Shown: in pieces, positions 28,710-38,558 of the stretch
Position numbering within the stretch: position 1 is the first letter of the stretch
Layout: each line of letters opens with the position of its first letter
NCBI RefSeq assembly: GCF_002836515.1
Contig: NZ_PJBC01000063.1
Span: forward strand, 62,001-126,000
DNA: 64,000 bases
Reading direction: 5' to 3'
Source: Pseudomonas sp. Choline-02u-1
GTDB lineage: Bacteria; Pseudomonadota; Gammaproteobacteria; Pseudomonadales; Pseudomonadaceae
Notes under the pieces: model-generated
The model's input: only the letters and a program-made list of their open reading frames with translations
Database searches by the model: none
Told to the model about the DNA's origin: nothing
Translations under genes and position numbers: made by a program

Positions 28710-29641
28710 GGCCGCTCCTCCCCGCGTGGATCGAAGGTGTGCACCGCCGGGTCGACAACGTGCACCGAAGTGTCGGGCGCCGTCGGCTGTTCATCTTCTT
28801 CGACACGATTCGGCCCGACGCGCACATAGTGGAAGAACCCGGCAATCACCGCCGCGCCCATCGCCAGCAGCGCCAAGGGTTTGCTGACGCCTTTCCACAA
28901 ATCCGCCAGCGGACTGATCGCCGGGTGATCGGGCAAACCGGCATACAGTTTCGGCGTGTCGGCGTGGTGCAAGACGTACATGACGTGGGTGCCACCGACG
29001 CCTTGCGGGTCATACAGGCCGGCGTTGTCAAAGCCACGGCTTTTCAGATCGACGATGCGTTCGGCGGCGTGCTCTTTCATGTCTTCCTTGGTGCCGAAAA
29101 CGATGGCGCCGGTCGGGCAGGTTTTCACGCAGGCCGGCTCCAGCCCCACCGCGACGCGATCGGAACACAGTGTGCATTTGTAGGCTTTGTGATCCTTTTG
29201 CGAGATGCGCGGAATGTTGAACGGGCAACCGGTGATGCAATAGCCACAACCAATGCAGTGGTCCTGATCGAAATCGACGATGCCGTTGGCGTGCTGAATG
29301 ATCGCCCCGGGGCTCGGGCACGCGGCCAGACAACCGGGCTCGGCGCAGTGCATGCAGCCGTCCTTGCGGATCAGCCATTCAAGGTTGCCGGCGTCGGTTT
29401 CATGCTCGGTGAAGCGCATCAGCGTCCACGAATCCGCCGTCAGGTCCTGCGGATTGTCGTAGGTGCCGTGGTTGTGGCCGACCTCGTCGCGCAGCTCGTT
29501 CCATTCCGAGCAGGCGACCTGGCAGGCCTTGCAGCCGATACATTTGGTGGTGTCGATCAGCTTGGCGACGCCTTGCTGAGTCCTCACCGACGGCGGCACC
29601 GTGGTGGTGGCCGAGCGGGCAATGATGTCTTGGCTGGCCAT
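28706..29641 (-). CDS. fdoH: FdoH: formate dehydrogenase iron-sulfur (beta) subunit
   Basis: 311 aa. Four cysteine clusters for [4Fe-4S] centres are visible: CIGCKACQVACSEWN, CMHCAEPGCLAACPSPGAI, CIGCGYCITGCPFNIP and CTLCSDRVAVGLEPACVKTC. A single C-terminal helix (ALLAMGAAVIAGFFHYV) anchors it, as in E. coli FdnH/FdoH. Its ATG directly follows the fdoG TAA with no gap. Confidence 0.96.
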   Translation of the reverse strand: MASQDIIARSATTTVPPSVRTQQGVAKLIDTTKCIGCKACQVACSEWNELRDEVGHNHGTYDNPQDLTADSWTLMRFTEHETDAGNLEWLIRKDGCMHCAEPGCLAACPSPGAIIQHANGIVDFDQDHCIGCGYCITGCPFNIPRISQKDHKAYKCTLCSDRVAVGLEPACVKTCPTGAIVFGTKEDMKEHAAERIVDLKSRGFDNAGLYDPQGVGGTHVMYVLHHADTPKLYAGLPDHPAISPLADLWKGVSKPLALLAMGAAVIAGFFHYVRVGPNRVEEDEQPTAPDTSVHVVDPAVHTFDPRGEERP

Positions 29642-32600
29642 TTACAGTTTCTCCACGTTGACCAGGAATGACTTGGATTCCGGGGTCTGGGTGTTGCCAT
29701 CGCCGAGGAACGGCACCAGGGTGTTGGTCAGGTAACCGTGACGCGTCAGGCCGGTAAAACCCCAGTGCAACGGGATGCCGATCTGATGCACGACCTGGCC
29801 GTTGACCTGCAGCGGCCGGATGCGTTTGGTCACTACCGCCACCGCTTCGATGAAGCCGCGCTTGCAACTGACGCGCACGCGATCACCGGCAGCGATGCCC
29901 TTCTCGTTCGCCAGCACTTCGCCGATTTCGACGAACTGCTCGGGTTGGGCAATCGCGTTCAACTTGCAGTGCTTGCTCCAGAAGTGGAAATGCTCGGTGA
30001 GCCGATAGCTGGTGCCGGCGTACGGGAAGTCCTTGGCTTCGCCGAGGGTTTCCCAGACCGAATCGAAGATCCGCGCCGCCGGGTTGCTGGTGGCTTGCTT
30101 GTTCTGCGGGTGCAACGGGTTGATGCCGATCGGCGTTTCGAACGGCTCGTAGTGCTCGGGGAATGGCCCTTCGTTCATCTTGTCGACGGCGAAGAGCCGC
30201 GCCACGCCTTCGGGGTTCATGATGAACGGATTCATCCCGGCTTCCGGCGGCACGTCGGCCTTGTAATCCGGCACATCGGTGCCGGTCCAGGTCTTGCCGT
30301 TCCACCACACCAGACGCTTTTTCGCATCCCACGGTTTGCCCGCCGGGTCCGACGAGGCGCGGTTGTAGAGAATCCGCCGATTGGCCGGCCACGCCCATGC
30401 CCAGCCCTGATGCTGATGCATGCCGAACGGGTCGGCGTTATCGCGCCGGGCCATCTGGTTACCGGCCTCGGTCCAGCTGCCAGCGAAAATCCAGCAACCG
30501 GACGCGGTGCTGCCGTCATCCTTGAGCAACCCGAAGCCGGCCAGCTGAGTGCCCGCCTTGACCGTGACGCCACTGGCGTCGGTGAAATCGCTGACGGCGG
30601 TGCCGTTGATTTCCCGCGCCAGTTCCTCCGGCGAAGGCTCGTCAGGGATCTTGTACGGCCACGACAGTTTCAGCAGTGGGTCAGGAAACTTGCCGCCTTC
30701 GGTTTGATAGCGCTGGCGCAAGCGCAGGAACAATTCGCTCATGATGCGAATGTCAGTCTGCGCCTCGCCCGGGCCGTCGGCGCCCTTCCAGTGCCATTGC
30801 AGCCAGCGGCTGCTGTTGACCAGCGAGCCGTCCTCTTCGGCAAAACACGTAGTGGGCAGACGGATGACTTCGGTCTGGATTTCGGCGGTTTTCACGTCGT
30901 TGTAGGGCCCGACGTTTTGCCAGAACTCCGAGGTTTCCGTAGCGAGCGGATCCATGACCACCAGCCACTTGAGCTTGGCCAAAGCGCCCATCACGCGGTT
31001 CTTGTCCGGCAATGCGGCGATCGGATTGAAGCCTTGGCAGAAGTAGCCGTTGACCTTGCCCTGGCTCATCAGGTCGAACATTTTCAGCACGTCGTAGTTG
31101 GGAATGTCGAGCTTCGGCAAATGGTCGAACAGCCAGTTGTTGTCGGCGGTGGCGTTGGCGCCGTACCAGGATTTCATCAGGCTGACGTGGAATTTGCTGT
31201 AGTTCTGCCAGTACGACAGCTGCCCCGGCCTTAGCGGCACCTGCGTGCGCTTGTAGATGAACTGGCCGTAATCCTGCTCGCTGTCGCTGGGCAGCGTGAG
31301 GTAGCCAGGCAAGGCATTGGACAGCAGACCGAGGTCGGTCAGGCCCTGGATGTTCGAGTGCCCGCGCAAGGCGTTGACTCCGCCGCCGGGCATGCCGACG
31401 TTGCCCAGCAGCAATTGCACCATCGCCGCGCTGCGGATGATCTGCGCACCGATCGAGTGTTGCGTCCAGCCGAGGGCATAGAGAATCGTCATGGTCTTGC
31501 CCGGTGTAGAGCAGGTAGCGATTTCTTCCCAGATTTTCTGCATCGCGTCGACCGGCATGCCGCAGATCTGGCTGGCCAGGTCGATGTTGTAGCGGCTGTA
31601 ATGCTGCTTCATCAACTGATAGACGCAGCGCGGGTCTTGCAGGGTCGGGTCGACCCGCACGAAACCGTCCTCGGCAAATTCGTAGCCCCAGCCGGACTTG
31701 TCGGTGTAGCTGCGTTTCTGCGCGTCATAACCGCTGAACAGGCCGTCTTCGAAGCCATAGCCGGCTTTGACGATGAACGACACATCGGTGTAATTGCGCA
31801 CGTATTCGTGCTGGATCTTGTCCTCGGTCAGCAGGTAATTGATCAAACCGCCCATGAAGGCGATGTCGGTGCCGGTGCGGATCGGCGCGTAATAGTCGGC
31901 CACCGAGGCGGTCCGGGTAAAACGCGGATCCACCACGATCAGCCGCGCCGCGTTGTGCGCCTTGGCCTCGGTCACCCATTTGAAGCCGCACGGATGCGCT
32001 TCTGCTGCGTTGCCGCCCATTACCAGGATCAGATTCGCGTTAGCGATATCGGTCCAGGTATTGGTCATGGCACCACGGCCGTACGTCGGGGCAAGACTTG
32101 CCACCGTCGGGCCGTGTCAGACACGCGCCTGGTTATCGAACCCCAGCAGGCCGAGGCTGCGAATCACTTTCTGGGTGATGTAGCCGGCTTCGTTGGATGC
32201 CGCCGATGCCGCGAGGAAACCGGTGGTCAGCCAGCGATTCACCGTTTGCCCGTTGGCATTTTTCTCGATGAAGTTGGCGTCGCGGTCGGCCTTCATCAGG
32301 TCGGCGATGCGATCAAGGGCTTCGTCCCAGCCGATGCGCGTCCATTCATTGCTGCCGGGCTTGCGCACCTGTGGGTACTGCAAACGGCCGGGGCTGTGAA
32401 TGAAGTCGAGCAGGCCCGCGCCTTTCGGGCACAGCGTGCCGCGATTGACCGGGTGGTCGGCGTCGCCTTCGATATGAATGATGTTTTGCGCCACGTTCTT
32501 GCCGGCATCGCCCTGGCTGTACATGATCAAACCGCAACCGACCGAGCAATACGGGCAGGTGTTGCGGGTTTCACGGGTGTGGGCGAGCTTGAAGTGGCGC

Positions 32601-32707
32601 ACCTGCTCGGCGAAGGCCGCCGTCGGGGCCATGCCCAACGCGCCCAGGCTTGAGCCTGCAAGGCCTAGACCTGCGACCTTGAAGAACTGACGACGGCTGA
32701 GATCCAT
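29642..32707 (-). CDS. fdoG: FdoG: formate dehydrogenase catalytic (alpha) subunit, a selenoprotein
   Basis: 1021 aa when the in-frame TGA at 32117-32119 is read as selenocysteine (residue 197; Sec196 in E. coli FdnG). The residues around it read NQARV-Sec-HGPTVASLAPTYGRGAM, exactly the family context. The Tat signal MDLSRRQFFKVAG fixes ATG 32707. The first [4Fe-4S] site is CPYCSVGCGL with CPKGAG, and the molybdopterin domains continue to the stop. The enzyme oxidises formate at the periplasmic face and passes electrons through FdoH and FdoI to quinone. Treating the TGA as a stop would wrongly give two genes. Confidence 0.97.
32074..32116 (-). promoter_or_regulatory. SECIS-like hairpin directly after the fdoG UGA
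   Basis: In the mRNA, CACGGCC just after UGA pairs with GGCCGTG about 36 bases on. An inner GGCA-AGTCT-TGCC hairpin puts a GU in the apical loop, where bacterial SelB contacts its SECIS. The layout matches the fdhF and fdnG elements of E. coli. Confidence 0.85.
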
Positions 32708-33069
32708 CGTGCACTCCTGATCAGGTGGAACCCGGTACTTGTGCCGGGCTTTATCTGGACAATCACGGTTGCAGCGCGACGGCGCTGGCTTTTTCACTGT
32801 AGACAAAGACCTTGCGGACTGTGTGAAAACCGACCGTCGGCGGCAATCGGTCATGCATCGGTAAACCTGTGCTGGCTCAGGGATCAGACGGTGCGCGCCC
32901 GAAATCCCTGTGGGAGCGGGCTTGCTCGCGAAGGCATTGAGTCAGTCAACGCATATGCAGGCCAACCCCGCATTTGGGGCAAGGTCCCTCCCACAGGATT
33001 TGAGTGCTCCACTTGGGCCATAGGCTTATCATGGCGCCCAGTACCAATCCTGCCTTGACGAGACCGCGC
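32708..33069. other. Divergent promoter region of fdoG and patB, with a REP pair
   Basis: 362 bases without a convincing gene. A GTGGGAGCGGGCTTGCTCGC-type REP at 32909-32933 and a diverged partner ending at 32998 lie nearer patB. The fdoG side should hold its promoter, but no activator site is recognised. Confidence 0.6.
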
Positions 33070-34224
33070 ATGACTTTCGATTTTGATCAGTTGTTCGACC
33101 GCCACCAGACTGGCAGCACCAAGTGGAGCCGCTACCCGGCCGATGTGTTGCCGATGTGGGTCGCTGACATGGATTTTGCCGCGCCACCGGTCATCGTCGA
33201 AGCCTTGCAGCAGCGCCTGCTGCATCCACTGCTCGGTTACAGCGTGGCGCAGGACAACCTGCGCGAAGCCATCGTCGCCGACCTGTGGAACAAATACGCG
33301 TGGCGTGTCCAGCCGCGGGAGCTGATTTTCCTGCCGGGCGTGGAGTCGGGCTTCAACATGGCCCTCAAGGCTTTGGTCCAGGCGCAGCAGAATGTCGTCG
33401 TGCAAGTGCCGAACTACCCGCCACTGCGTCATGCGCCGGGGCATTGGGGCCTGAACAAGGTCGAACTGGAATTCAACGCCCAGGCCGATGGCACCTACGC
33501 CACGCCACTGGACGCACTGCGCGAGTCGCTGAAAGGCGGCGGCGCCCTGCTGTTGAGCAATCCGCACAACCCGATCGGCAAGGTCTTCGATCGCGAAGAA
33601 TTGCAGGCAGTGGCGGATATCTGCGCAGCGCAGGACGCGTGGATCATCTCCGACGAAATCCACGCCGAACTGTGCTTCGACGGCCGCGTGCACATTCCCA
33701 CCGCATCGCTGAGCCCCGAGATTTCCAAACGTACGATCACGCTGATGTCGGCGAGCAAGGCCTACAACATCGCCGGTCTCAAGACCTCATTCATGATCAT
33801 TCAGGACGCCGCCCTGCGCGAACGCGTCAACCACGCCCGCTGCGGCATGGTCGACAGCGTCAATCCGCTGGGCATGGAAGCCACTCGCGTCGCCTACAGC
33901 GAAGCCGGCCCGTGGCTCGCCGAACTGAAAACCTACCTGCAGGCCAACCGCGACTGGCTGGTGGATGCCGTGCGCACGCGCCTGCCGGGCGTGAGCATTA
34001 ACGTGCCGCAGGGCACTTATCTGGCGTGGCTCGATTGCACGGCGCTGGACCTGCCCGATCCGCAGCGGTTCTTCCTTGAGCAGGGCAAGGTCGGCCTGAG
34101 TGCCGGGCTGGATTTTGGCGACCGGCATCAGCAGTTTGTGCGATTGAACTTCGGTTGCCCGCGGGCGCTGCTCGAAGAAGGCATTGCGCGGATGGAGCGG
34201 GCTTTGGCTAAACGCAACAGCTGA
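33070..34224 (+). CDS. patB: PatB/MalY-type PLP-dependent C-S lyase or aminotransferase
   Basis: 384 aa from ATG 33070; earlier in-frame ATGs add a tail unlike the family. The fold-type I markers are WVADMDFAAPPVI, PGVESGFNMALKAL, NPHNPIGKVF, ISDEIHAELCF and the PLP lysine in SASKAYNIAGLK. The family includes cystathionine beta-lyases of the PatB/MalY class that split cystathionine to homocysteine. The C-terminal QQFVRLNFGCPRALLEEGI is standard. It stands alone and is followed by a REPIN. Confidence 0.88.
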   Translation: MTFDFDQLFDRHQTGSTKWSRYPADVLPMWVADMDFAAPPVIVEALQQRLLHPLLGYSVAQDNLREAIVADLWNKYAWRVQPRELIFLPGVESGFNMALKALVQAQQNVVVQVPNYPPLRHAPGHWGLNKVELEFNAQADGTYATPLDALRESLKGGGALLLSNPHNPIGKVFDREELQAVADICAAQDAWIISDEIHAELCFDGRVHIPTASLSPEISKRTITLMSASKAYNIAGLKTSFMIIQDAALRERVNHARCGMVDSVNPLGMEATRVAYSEAGPWLAELKTYLQANRDWLVDAVRTRLPGVSINVPQGTYLAWLDCTALDLPDPQRFFLEQGKVGLSAGLDFGDRHQQFVRLNFGCPRALLEEGIARMERALAKRNS

Positions 34225-34248
34225 CATCCCACTGGCACAATCAGGTCA

Positions 34249-34339
34249 TGTGGCAGCGGGCTTGCTCGCGAATGCGGTATTCCAGTCAACATCATCGTTG
34301 AATGACAGACCGCCTTCGCGAGCAAGCCCGCGCCCACAT
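34249..34339. repeat. REPIN (GCGGGCTTGCTCGCGAA type)
   Basis: Two inverted REP arms with a 50-base centre lie just after patB. Both arms carry single changes (GGCAGC and CGCGCCC) relative to the common form. Confidence 0.88.
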
Positions 34340-34444
34340 TGGGTGTGAGCATTTTCTGAAAAATCCATCGCAAATCCGATCGAACTCACGGCGAAGCCAC
34401 CGGGTCAACCCGGAACACTGGCCTTGAAATCAGGAGACCCTGCG

Positions 34445-35302
34445 ATGACTGACTATCCAAAACCACCCTTCCCGAAACAAGCCCAACCGGTGCCTGGCTC
34501 GCAACGCAAAATGGAACCGTACCCAGACTGCGGCGAGCAAAGCTACGTCGGGTCCGGCCGCCTCGCCGGCAAGATTGCGCTGATCACTGGCGCTGACAGC
34601 GGCATTGGTCGCGCCGTCGCAATTGCCTTCGCCCGTGAAGGCGCCGACGTTGCCGTTGCTTACCTGAACGAACACGAAGACGCCAAGGAAACCGCGCGTT
34701 GGGTCGAGCAGGCCGGGCGTCAGTGCCTGCTGCTGCCGGGCGATATCGCCGAAAAAGCGCAGTGCCAGGCGCTGGTTGACAAGACCGTCGAGCGCTTTGG
34801 CCGCATTGATGTGCTGGTCAACAACGCCGCGTTCCAGATGACCCACGAAAACTTCGAAGAAATCCCCGACGACGAATGGGTGATGACGTTCGACGTCAAC
34901 ATCACCGCCATGTTCAGGATCTGTCAGGCGGCGATCAAGCACATGGGGCCCGGCTCCTCGATCATCAACACCAGTTCGGTCAACTCGGACATGCCCAAAC
35001 CGACCCTGCTGGCCTACGCCACCACCAAAGGTGCGATCGCCAACTTCACCGGTGGTCTGGCGCAGATGCTCGGGCCGAAGGAAATTCGCGTCAACAGCGT
35101 CGCACCCGGCCCAATCTGGACGCCGCTGATCGTCTCGACCATGCCCGACGAAGAAGTGCAGAACTTCGGCGGCAGCACCCCGCTCGGCCGTCCTGGCCAA
35201 CCGGTGGAAGTGGCGCCGATTTACGTGCTGCTGGCCTCCGACGAAGCCAGCTACATCACCGGTCAGCGCTACGGCGTGACCGGCGGCAAACCGATGCTGT
35301 AA
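34445..35302 (+). CDS. Short-chain dehydrogenase/reductase (YghA-like)
   Basis: 285 aa from ATG 34445, preceded by CAGGAG. A Pro-rich leader (KPPFPKQAQPVPGSQRKMEP) is typical of the YghA/glucose-and-ribitol dehydrogenase group. The cofactor loop is TGADSGIGRAVA, with NNAAF, the catalytic Ser in NTSSVNS, and Tyr and Lys in LAYATTKGAI. A role in stress or sugar metabolism is commonly proposed for this group, but the substrate is unknown. Confidence 0.9.
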   Translation: MTDYPKPPFPKQAQPVPGSQRKMEPYPDCGEQSYVGSGRLAGKIALITGADSGIGRAVAIAFAREGADVAVAYLNEHEDAKETARWVEQAGRQCLLLPGDIAEKAQCQALVDKTVERFGRIDVLVNNAAFQMTHENFEEIPDDEWVMTFDVNITAMFRICQAAIKHMGPGSSIINTSSVNSDMPKPTLLAYATTKGAIANFTGGLAQMLGPKEIRVNSVAPGPIWTPLIVSTMPDEEVQNFGGSTPLGRPGQPVEVAPIYVLLASDEASYITGQRYGVTGGKPML

Positions 35303-35389
35303 CCGTGCAGCAGAAAAACTGAACCCCAGCGGCATGGCATCCCTCCATACCAGTAAGCGCCTACGGGCCAACAGGAACAGGAGGTTGTC

Positions 35390-36001
35390 ATGTCCGCCCC
35401 CCTCGTCAGACTCTTCACCCAACCCAACTTCGCCTGGACCGATATCCGCCGCGAGGAAGAAACCCATCCCCGCCACTACCTCGCCCATTTGCTGCTGCTC
35501 GCGCTGATTCCCGCCGTGTGCCTGTTCATCGGCACCGCCTACGTCGGCTGGAGCCTCGCGGTGGGTGAAAACGTGCGTTTGAGCACCGCCAGCGCGCTGC
35601 AGTTGAGCGTGCTGCTGTACGTGACGATTGTCGCGGGTGTTGCGGTCATGGGCGGTTTCGTTCGCTGGATGTCGCGTTCATTCGATGCGCGGCCGACGCT
35701 GAATCAATGCATCGGTTTTGCCGCTTACACGGTGACCCCGTTCTTCATTGCCGGGATTGCCGGGTTGTACCCGAGCCGCTGGCTGGCGATTCTAGTGCTC
35801 GGCGCGGCGTCAATCTATTCGACATTCCTGCTGTTCGTCGGCCTGCCGACTTTCATGCATGAACGCAAGGAGCAAGGCCTGCTGTATTCGGCGTGCGTAT
35901 GGGGCGTTGGTTTGCTGGTGCTGGTGACCATGCTCGTCTCGATGATTCTGCTGTGGTTCAACGTGCTCATCCCCGAGTACCTTCGTACGACCGTGAGCTG
36001 A
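35390..36001 (+). CDS. Yip1-domain inner-membrane protein
   Basis: 203 aa with about five membrane helices. The N terminus (LFTQPNFAWTDIRREEETHP) and YLAHLLLLALIPAVC fit the bacterial Yip1/DUF1282 family. GGAGG lies just before ATG 35390. Function is not established. It starts 87 bases after the SDR gene, on the same strand. Confidence 0.82.
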   Translation: MSAPLVRLFTQPNFAWTDIRREEETHPRHYLAHLLLLALIPAVCLFIGTAYVGWSLAVGENVRLSTASALQLSVLLYVTIVAGVAVMGGFVRWMSRSFDARPTLNQCIGFAAYTVTPFFIAGIAGLYPSRWLAILVLGAASIYSTFLLFVGLPTFMHERKEQGLLYSACVWGVGLLVLVTMLVSMILLWFNVLIPEYLRTTVS

Positions 36002-36043
36002 CCCGATGCGACTGTTCTTGAACATTCACTGCAGTGAGCGCTC

Positions 36044-37387
36044 ATGAGTTTCGGCGTGTGGGTTGCGGTGCTCGGCGCCGTGTTGCTGACGTTGGCCCTG
36101 ACGTCCTCGTGGCTGCGCTGGATGCCGGTGACCACTTCAGCGGTATGCCTGCTGTTGGGCATTGCCATCGGACCCAGTGGCCTCGATTTGTTGAAATTGT
36201 CACTGGAAGAATCGTCGTTGTGGATGGAGCACCTGACGGAAGTGGCGGTGCTTTTTTCCTTGTTTGTCTGTGGCCTGAAGCTGCGCTTGCCGCTGGGCAA
36301 CAAGACCTGGCGCATCGCCTTTGGTCTGGCGGGGCCGGTGATGATCCTGAGCATCATCGGCGTATGTCTGCTGCTGCATTGGGGCCTGCAATTGGCGTGG
36401 GGGCCTTCGCTGCTGATCGGCGCGATGCTGGCGCCAACCGATCCGGTGCTGGCGGCGCTGGTGCAGGTCAATGATGCGCAGGACGTCGACAGCGTGCGCT
36501 TCGGCCTCTCCGGTGAAGCCGGGCTCAACGACGGTGTGGCCTTCCCCTTTGTATTTCTCGGCTTATTGCTGCTGCACACCGACGGCAGTTTCAGGGAGTT
36601 GCAACAGTGGTTTTTAAACGATTTGCTCTGGGCAGTGCCGGCAGGTCTGTTGGTCGGTTACGCAATGGGCCGTGGCATCGGCCGCATCGCCTTGTCGCTG
36701 CGCATTCACAACGAAGACAGCACCCTGGGCCCCAACGATTACCTGACCCTCGCACTGATCGCGCTTTCCTACGTGGTGGCCGATGCCATCGGCGGCTACG
36801 GCTTCCTCGCGGTGTTTGCCGCCGGCCTCGGTCTGCGTCAGGAGGAAGTGAAGTCCACCGGGATCACCCAAGCGCCTGCCGAGCATCTGGTGCAGCCGGT
36901 GGTGGGCCATCAGAACGTCGAACCCGAAAACGCTGTGCATGGCGACACCGAGCGGCTGGAAGACAGCCAGGTCGCGGCGGGCATCATGATGGGAGACATG
37001 CTGGCTTTTGGCAGTCTGGTCGAGCGGGCGATGGAAGTGTTTCTGGTGACCCTGCTCGGCGTCGTCCTGATTGCCCACTGGGATTGGCGGGCGCTGTGGA
37101 TCAGCGCGGTGCTGTTTTGTCTGATCCGGCCGCTGAGCGTTGCGTTGATGCCCTGGGGCAATCTGCTCAGCGGGCCGCAGCGTTTATTGATCGGCTGGTT
37201 CGGCATTCGTGGCATCGGCAGCCTGTTTTATCTGTTCTTCGCGCTGAACCATGGCCTGGATTCCGACGTGGCCAAGGTCTGCACCGACCTCACCCTTTCC
37301 GTGGTAGCGCTGAGCATTCTGCTGCATGGCATCAGCACCCAGCCGATGCTGGCACGCTATGAAAGCTTGAAGGAACGAAAAAGCTGA
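36044..37387 (+). CDS. Cation/proton antiporter (CPA1, NhaP-like)
   Basis: 447 aa with 12 or so membrane segments. The CPA1 ion-path motifs are MLAPTDPVLAALVQV (TDP) and LSGEAGLNDGVAFPF (NDG in place of ND). A hydrophilic insert at about residues 270-305 (LRQEEVKSTGITQAPAEHLV) interrupts the helices and may be regulatory. The helices resume (WFGIRGIGSLFYLFFAL). It likely exchanges Na+ or K+ for protons. It follows the Yip1 gene by 42 bases. Confidence 0.87.
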   Translation: MSFGVWVAVLGAVLLTLALTSSWLRWMPVTTSAVCLLLGIAIGPSGLDLLKLSLEESSLWMEHLTEVAVLFSLFVCGLKLRLPLGNKTWRIAFGLAGPVMILSIIGVCLLLHWGLQLAWGPSLLIGAMLAPTDPVLAALVQVNDAQDVDSVRFGLSGEAGLNDGVAFPFVFLGLLLLHTDGSFRELQQWFLNDLLWAVPAGLLVGYAMGRGIGRIALSLRIHNEDSTLGPNDYLTLALIALSYVVADAIGGYGFLAVFAAGLGLRQEEVKSTGITQAPAEHLVQPVVGHQNVEPENAVHGDTERLEDSQVAAGIMMGDMLAFGSLVERAMEVFLVTLLGVVLIAHWDWRALWISAVLFCLIRPLSVALMPWGNLLSGPQRLLIGWFGIRGIGSLFYLFFALNHGLDSDVAKVCTDLTLSVVALSILLHGISTQPMLARYESLKERKS

Positions 37388-37571
37388 TTCATCAACCGCA
37401 ACGCCTCGCTTGAAATCATCGAAGATTTTTCTGAAAAAAAATGGATCGGCGGGTGCGACTCAAGGGTCACAACTTTAACCGCGCCAATCATCCAGCGCGG
37501 CCCGGCAGGTTCGGTTCCCCTGCGGTGAACAGCCTATTAAACGGAACCCCGACACAAACAAGGTTACGGTC

Positions 37572-37865
37572 ATGAACGAATGCTCGACTCCTGCGCAAAT
37601 CAAGGCTTGCAGAGCACTGGCTCTGGAACGCAATCGTCAACTGTTCGAAGAAGCCCACGAACTGAACCGAGCGGCCAACGCGCTGCTGGAACAGACGCCT
37701 ACCGACTTCGAACGCTTTGAGCAATACCGGGCACTGCGCAAGAAAGCCGATGCGAAATTTGAAGATGCGATTGATCATCTGTGTGTGCTGAATGAGGATT
37801 TTCCGCCGATTCCGGCGGCAGTGCAGAATGCTGTGAGTTCGCGGCGCGAGCTTGAAACCGCATAG
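37572..37865 (+). CDS. Small unknown soluble protein
   Basis: 97 aa, highly charged and predicted helical (ALERNRQLFEEAHELNRAAN, ERFEQYRALRKKADAKFEDA). AAGG precedes ATG. No family is recognised. Codon use is like that of its neighbours and the frame is clean, so the gene is probably real. A strong hairpin follows 11 bases after the stop. Confidence 0.7.
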   Translation: MNECSTPAQIKACRALALERNRQLFEEAHELNRAANALLEQTPTDFERFEQYRALRKKADAKFEDAIDHLCVLNEDFPPIPAAVQNAVSSRRELETA

Positions 37866-37876
37866 CAGGTTACCAG

Positions 37877-37902
37877 CCCCCTCACTCTGGCCAGTGAGGG
37901 GG
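37877..37902. terminator. Perfect 10-bp hairpin between convergent genes
   Basis: CCCCCTCACT at 37877-37886 pairs with AGTGAGGGGG at 37893-37902 around the loop CTGGCC. It lacks a U run but sits where both convergent genes should end. Confidence 0.6.
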
Positions 37903-37945
37903 AAACTGATTGAATTGCAAGACTTTCCCCCGCCGACCAATCTCT

Positions 37946-38479
37946 TTACGGATTGGTCACCTGTATAAACACCGAATAAACCCCCAACATCACCCAGAAC
38001 GTGGCGAAGATCCAAGGCGTGCGCACCGAAAACAGCAGCGACTTGCGATAACCCTTGTGGCTCGATTCCATTTCGCTGAACAGCGGTGATTCGTCATACG
38101 CCGCACCCATCACCGGCTCACTGTGCAGCAACTGGCTCTGTTTGAAGTGCCAGTGGTCGATGATGTCGTAGGCCGCACGAATCCCTGGCCAGGCGTTCAG
38201 TGAACTGAGCACGCCAAGCAGCGCCAGAAACGGCGGCACGACTAGGGTGAACATCTTGCCCCATTCGGGGTTGAGGTTGGCCATGCACGAGGCGAAAGCG
38301 ATCACCAGAAACGACTGCGCCGCCAGATAGGCGTCGGTGCGGTTGGCGAGGATGCTGGTTTCGTACTGGATCTCCCGGCGATAGAAGTCCAGCCGTTCCT
38401 TGGGTGAGCCAAACATCTTGGCGTCGTGTTCGGCCAAGGCTTCTTCAGCAGCGCTTGGCTGGGTCAATATGCGAGGCAA
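37946..38479 (-). CDS. Unknown membrane protein (two to three helices)
   Basis: 177 aa if read from TTG 38479, which has GGAGG at proper spacing (GGAGGGCACGTCTC TTG). The only in-frame ATG comes 21 codons later and an upstream GTG has no ribosome site. The features are an acidic N terminus (AAEEALAEHDAKMFGSPKER), a conserved-looking SILANRTDAYLAAQSFLVIA, then hydrophobic segments and a final helix (IFATFWVMLGVYSVFIQV). It loosely recalls RipA-type octameric membrane proteins. The assignment is weak. Confidence 0.72.
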   Translation of the reverse strand: MPRILTQPSAAEEALAEHDAKMFGSPKERLDFYRREIQYETSILANRTDAYLAAQSFLVIAFASCMANLNPEWGKMFTLVVPPFLALLGVLSSLNAWPGIRAAYDIIDHWHFKQSQLLHSEPVMGAAYDESPLFSEMESSHKGYRKSLLFSVRTPWIFATFWVMLGVYSVFIQVTNP

Positions 38480-38558
38480 GAGACGTGCCCTCCAAAAATG
38501 ATCAAGACATTTTGGAAAGGCACGCACCCAGACTAGTTCAGCCGGATCGACCAGCGCG

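Noticed and set aside
29738..31234. 498-codon plus-strand frame inside fdoG
   Set aside because: Shadow of fdoG; no recognisable protein features.
32117..32119. Premature stop in fdoG, suggesting a pseudogene or two genes
   Set aside because: The TGA sits at the known Sec position, with a SECIS-like hairpin after it and selABC nearby; reading frame and family match continue unbroken.
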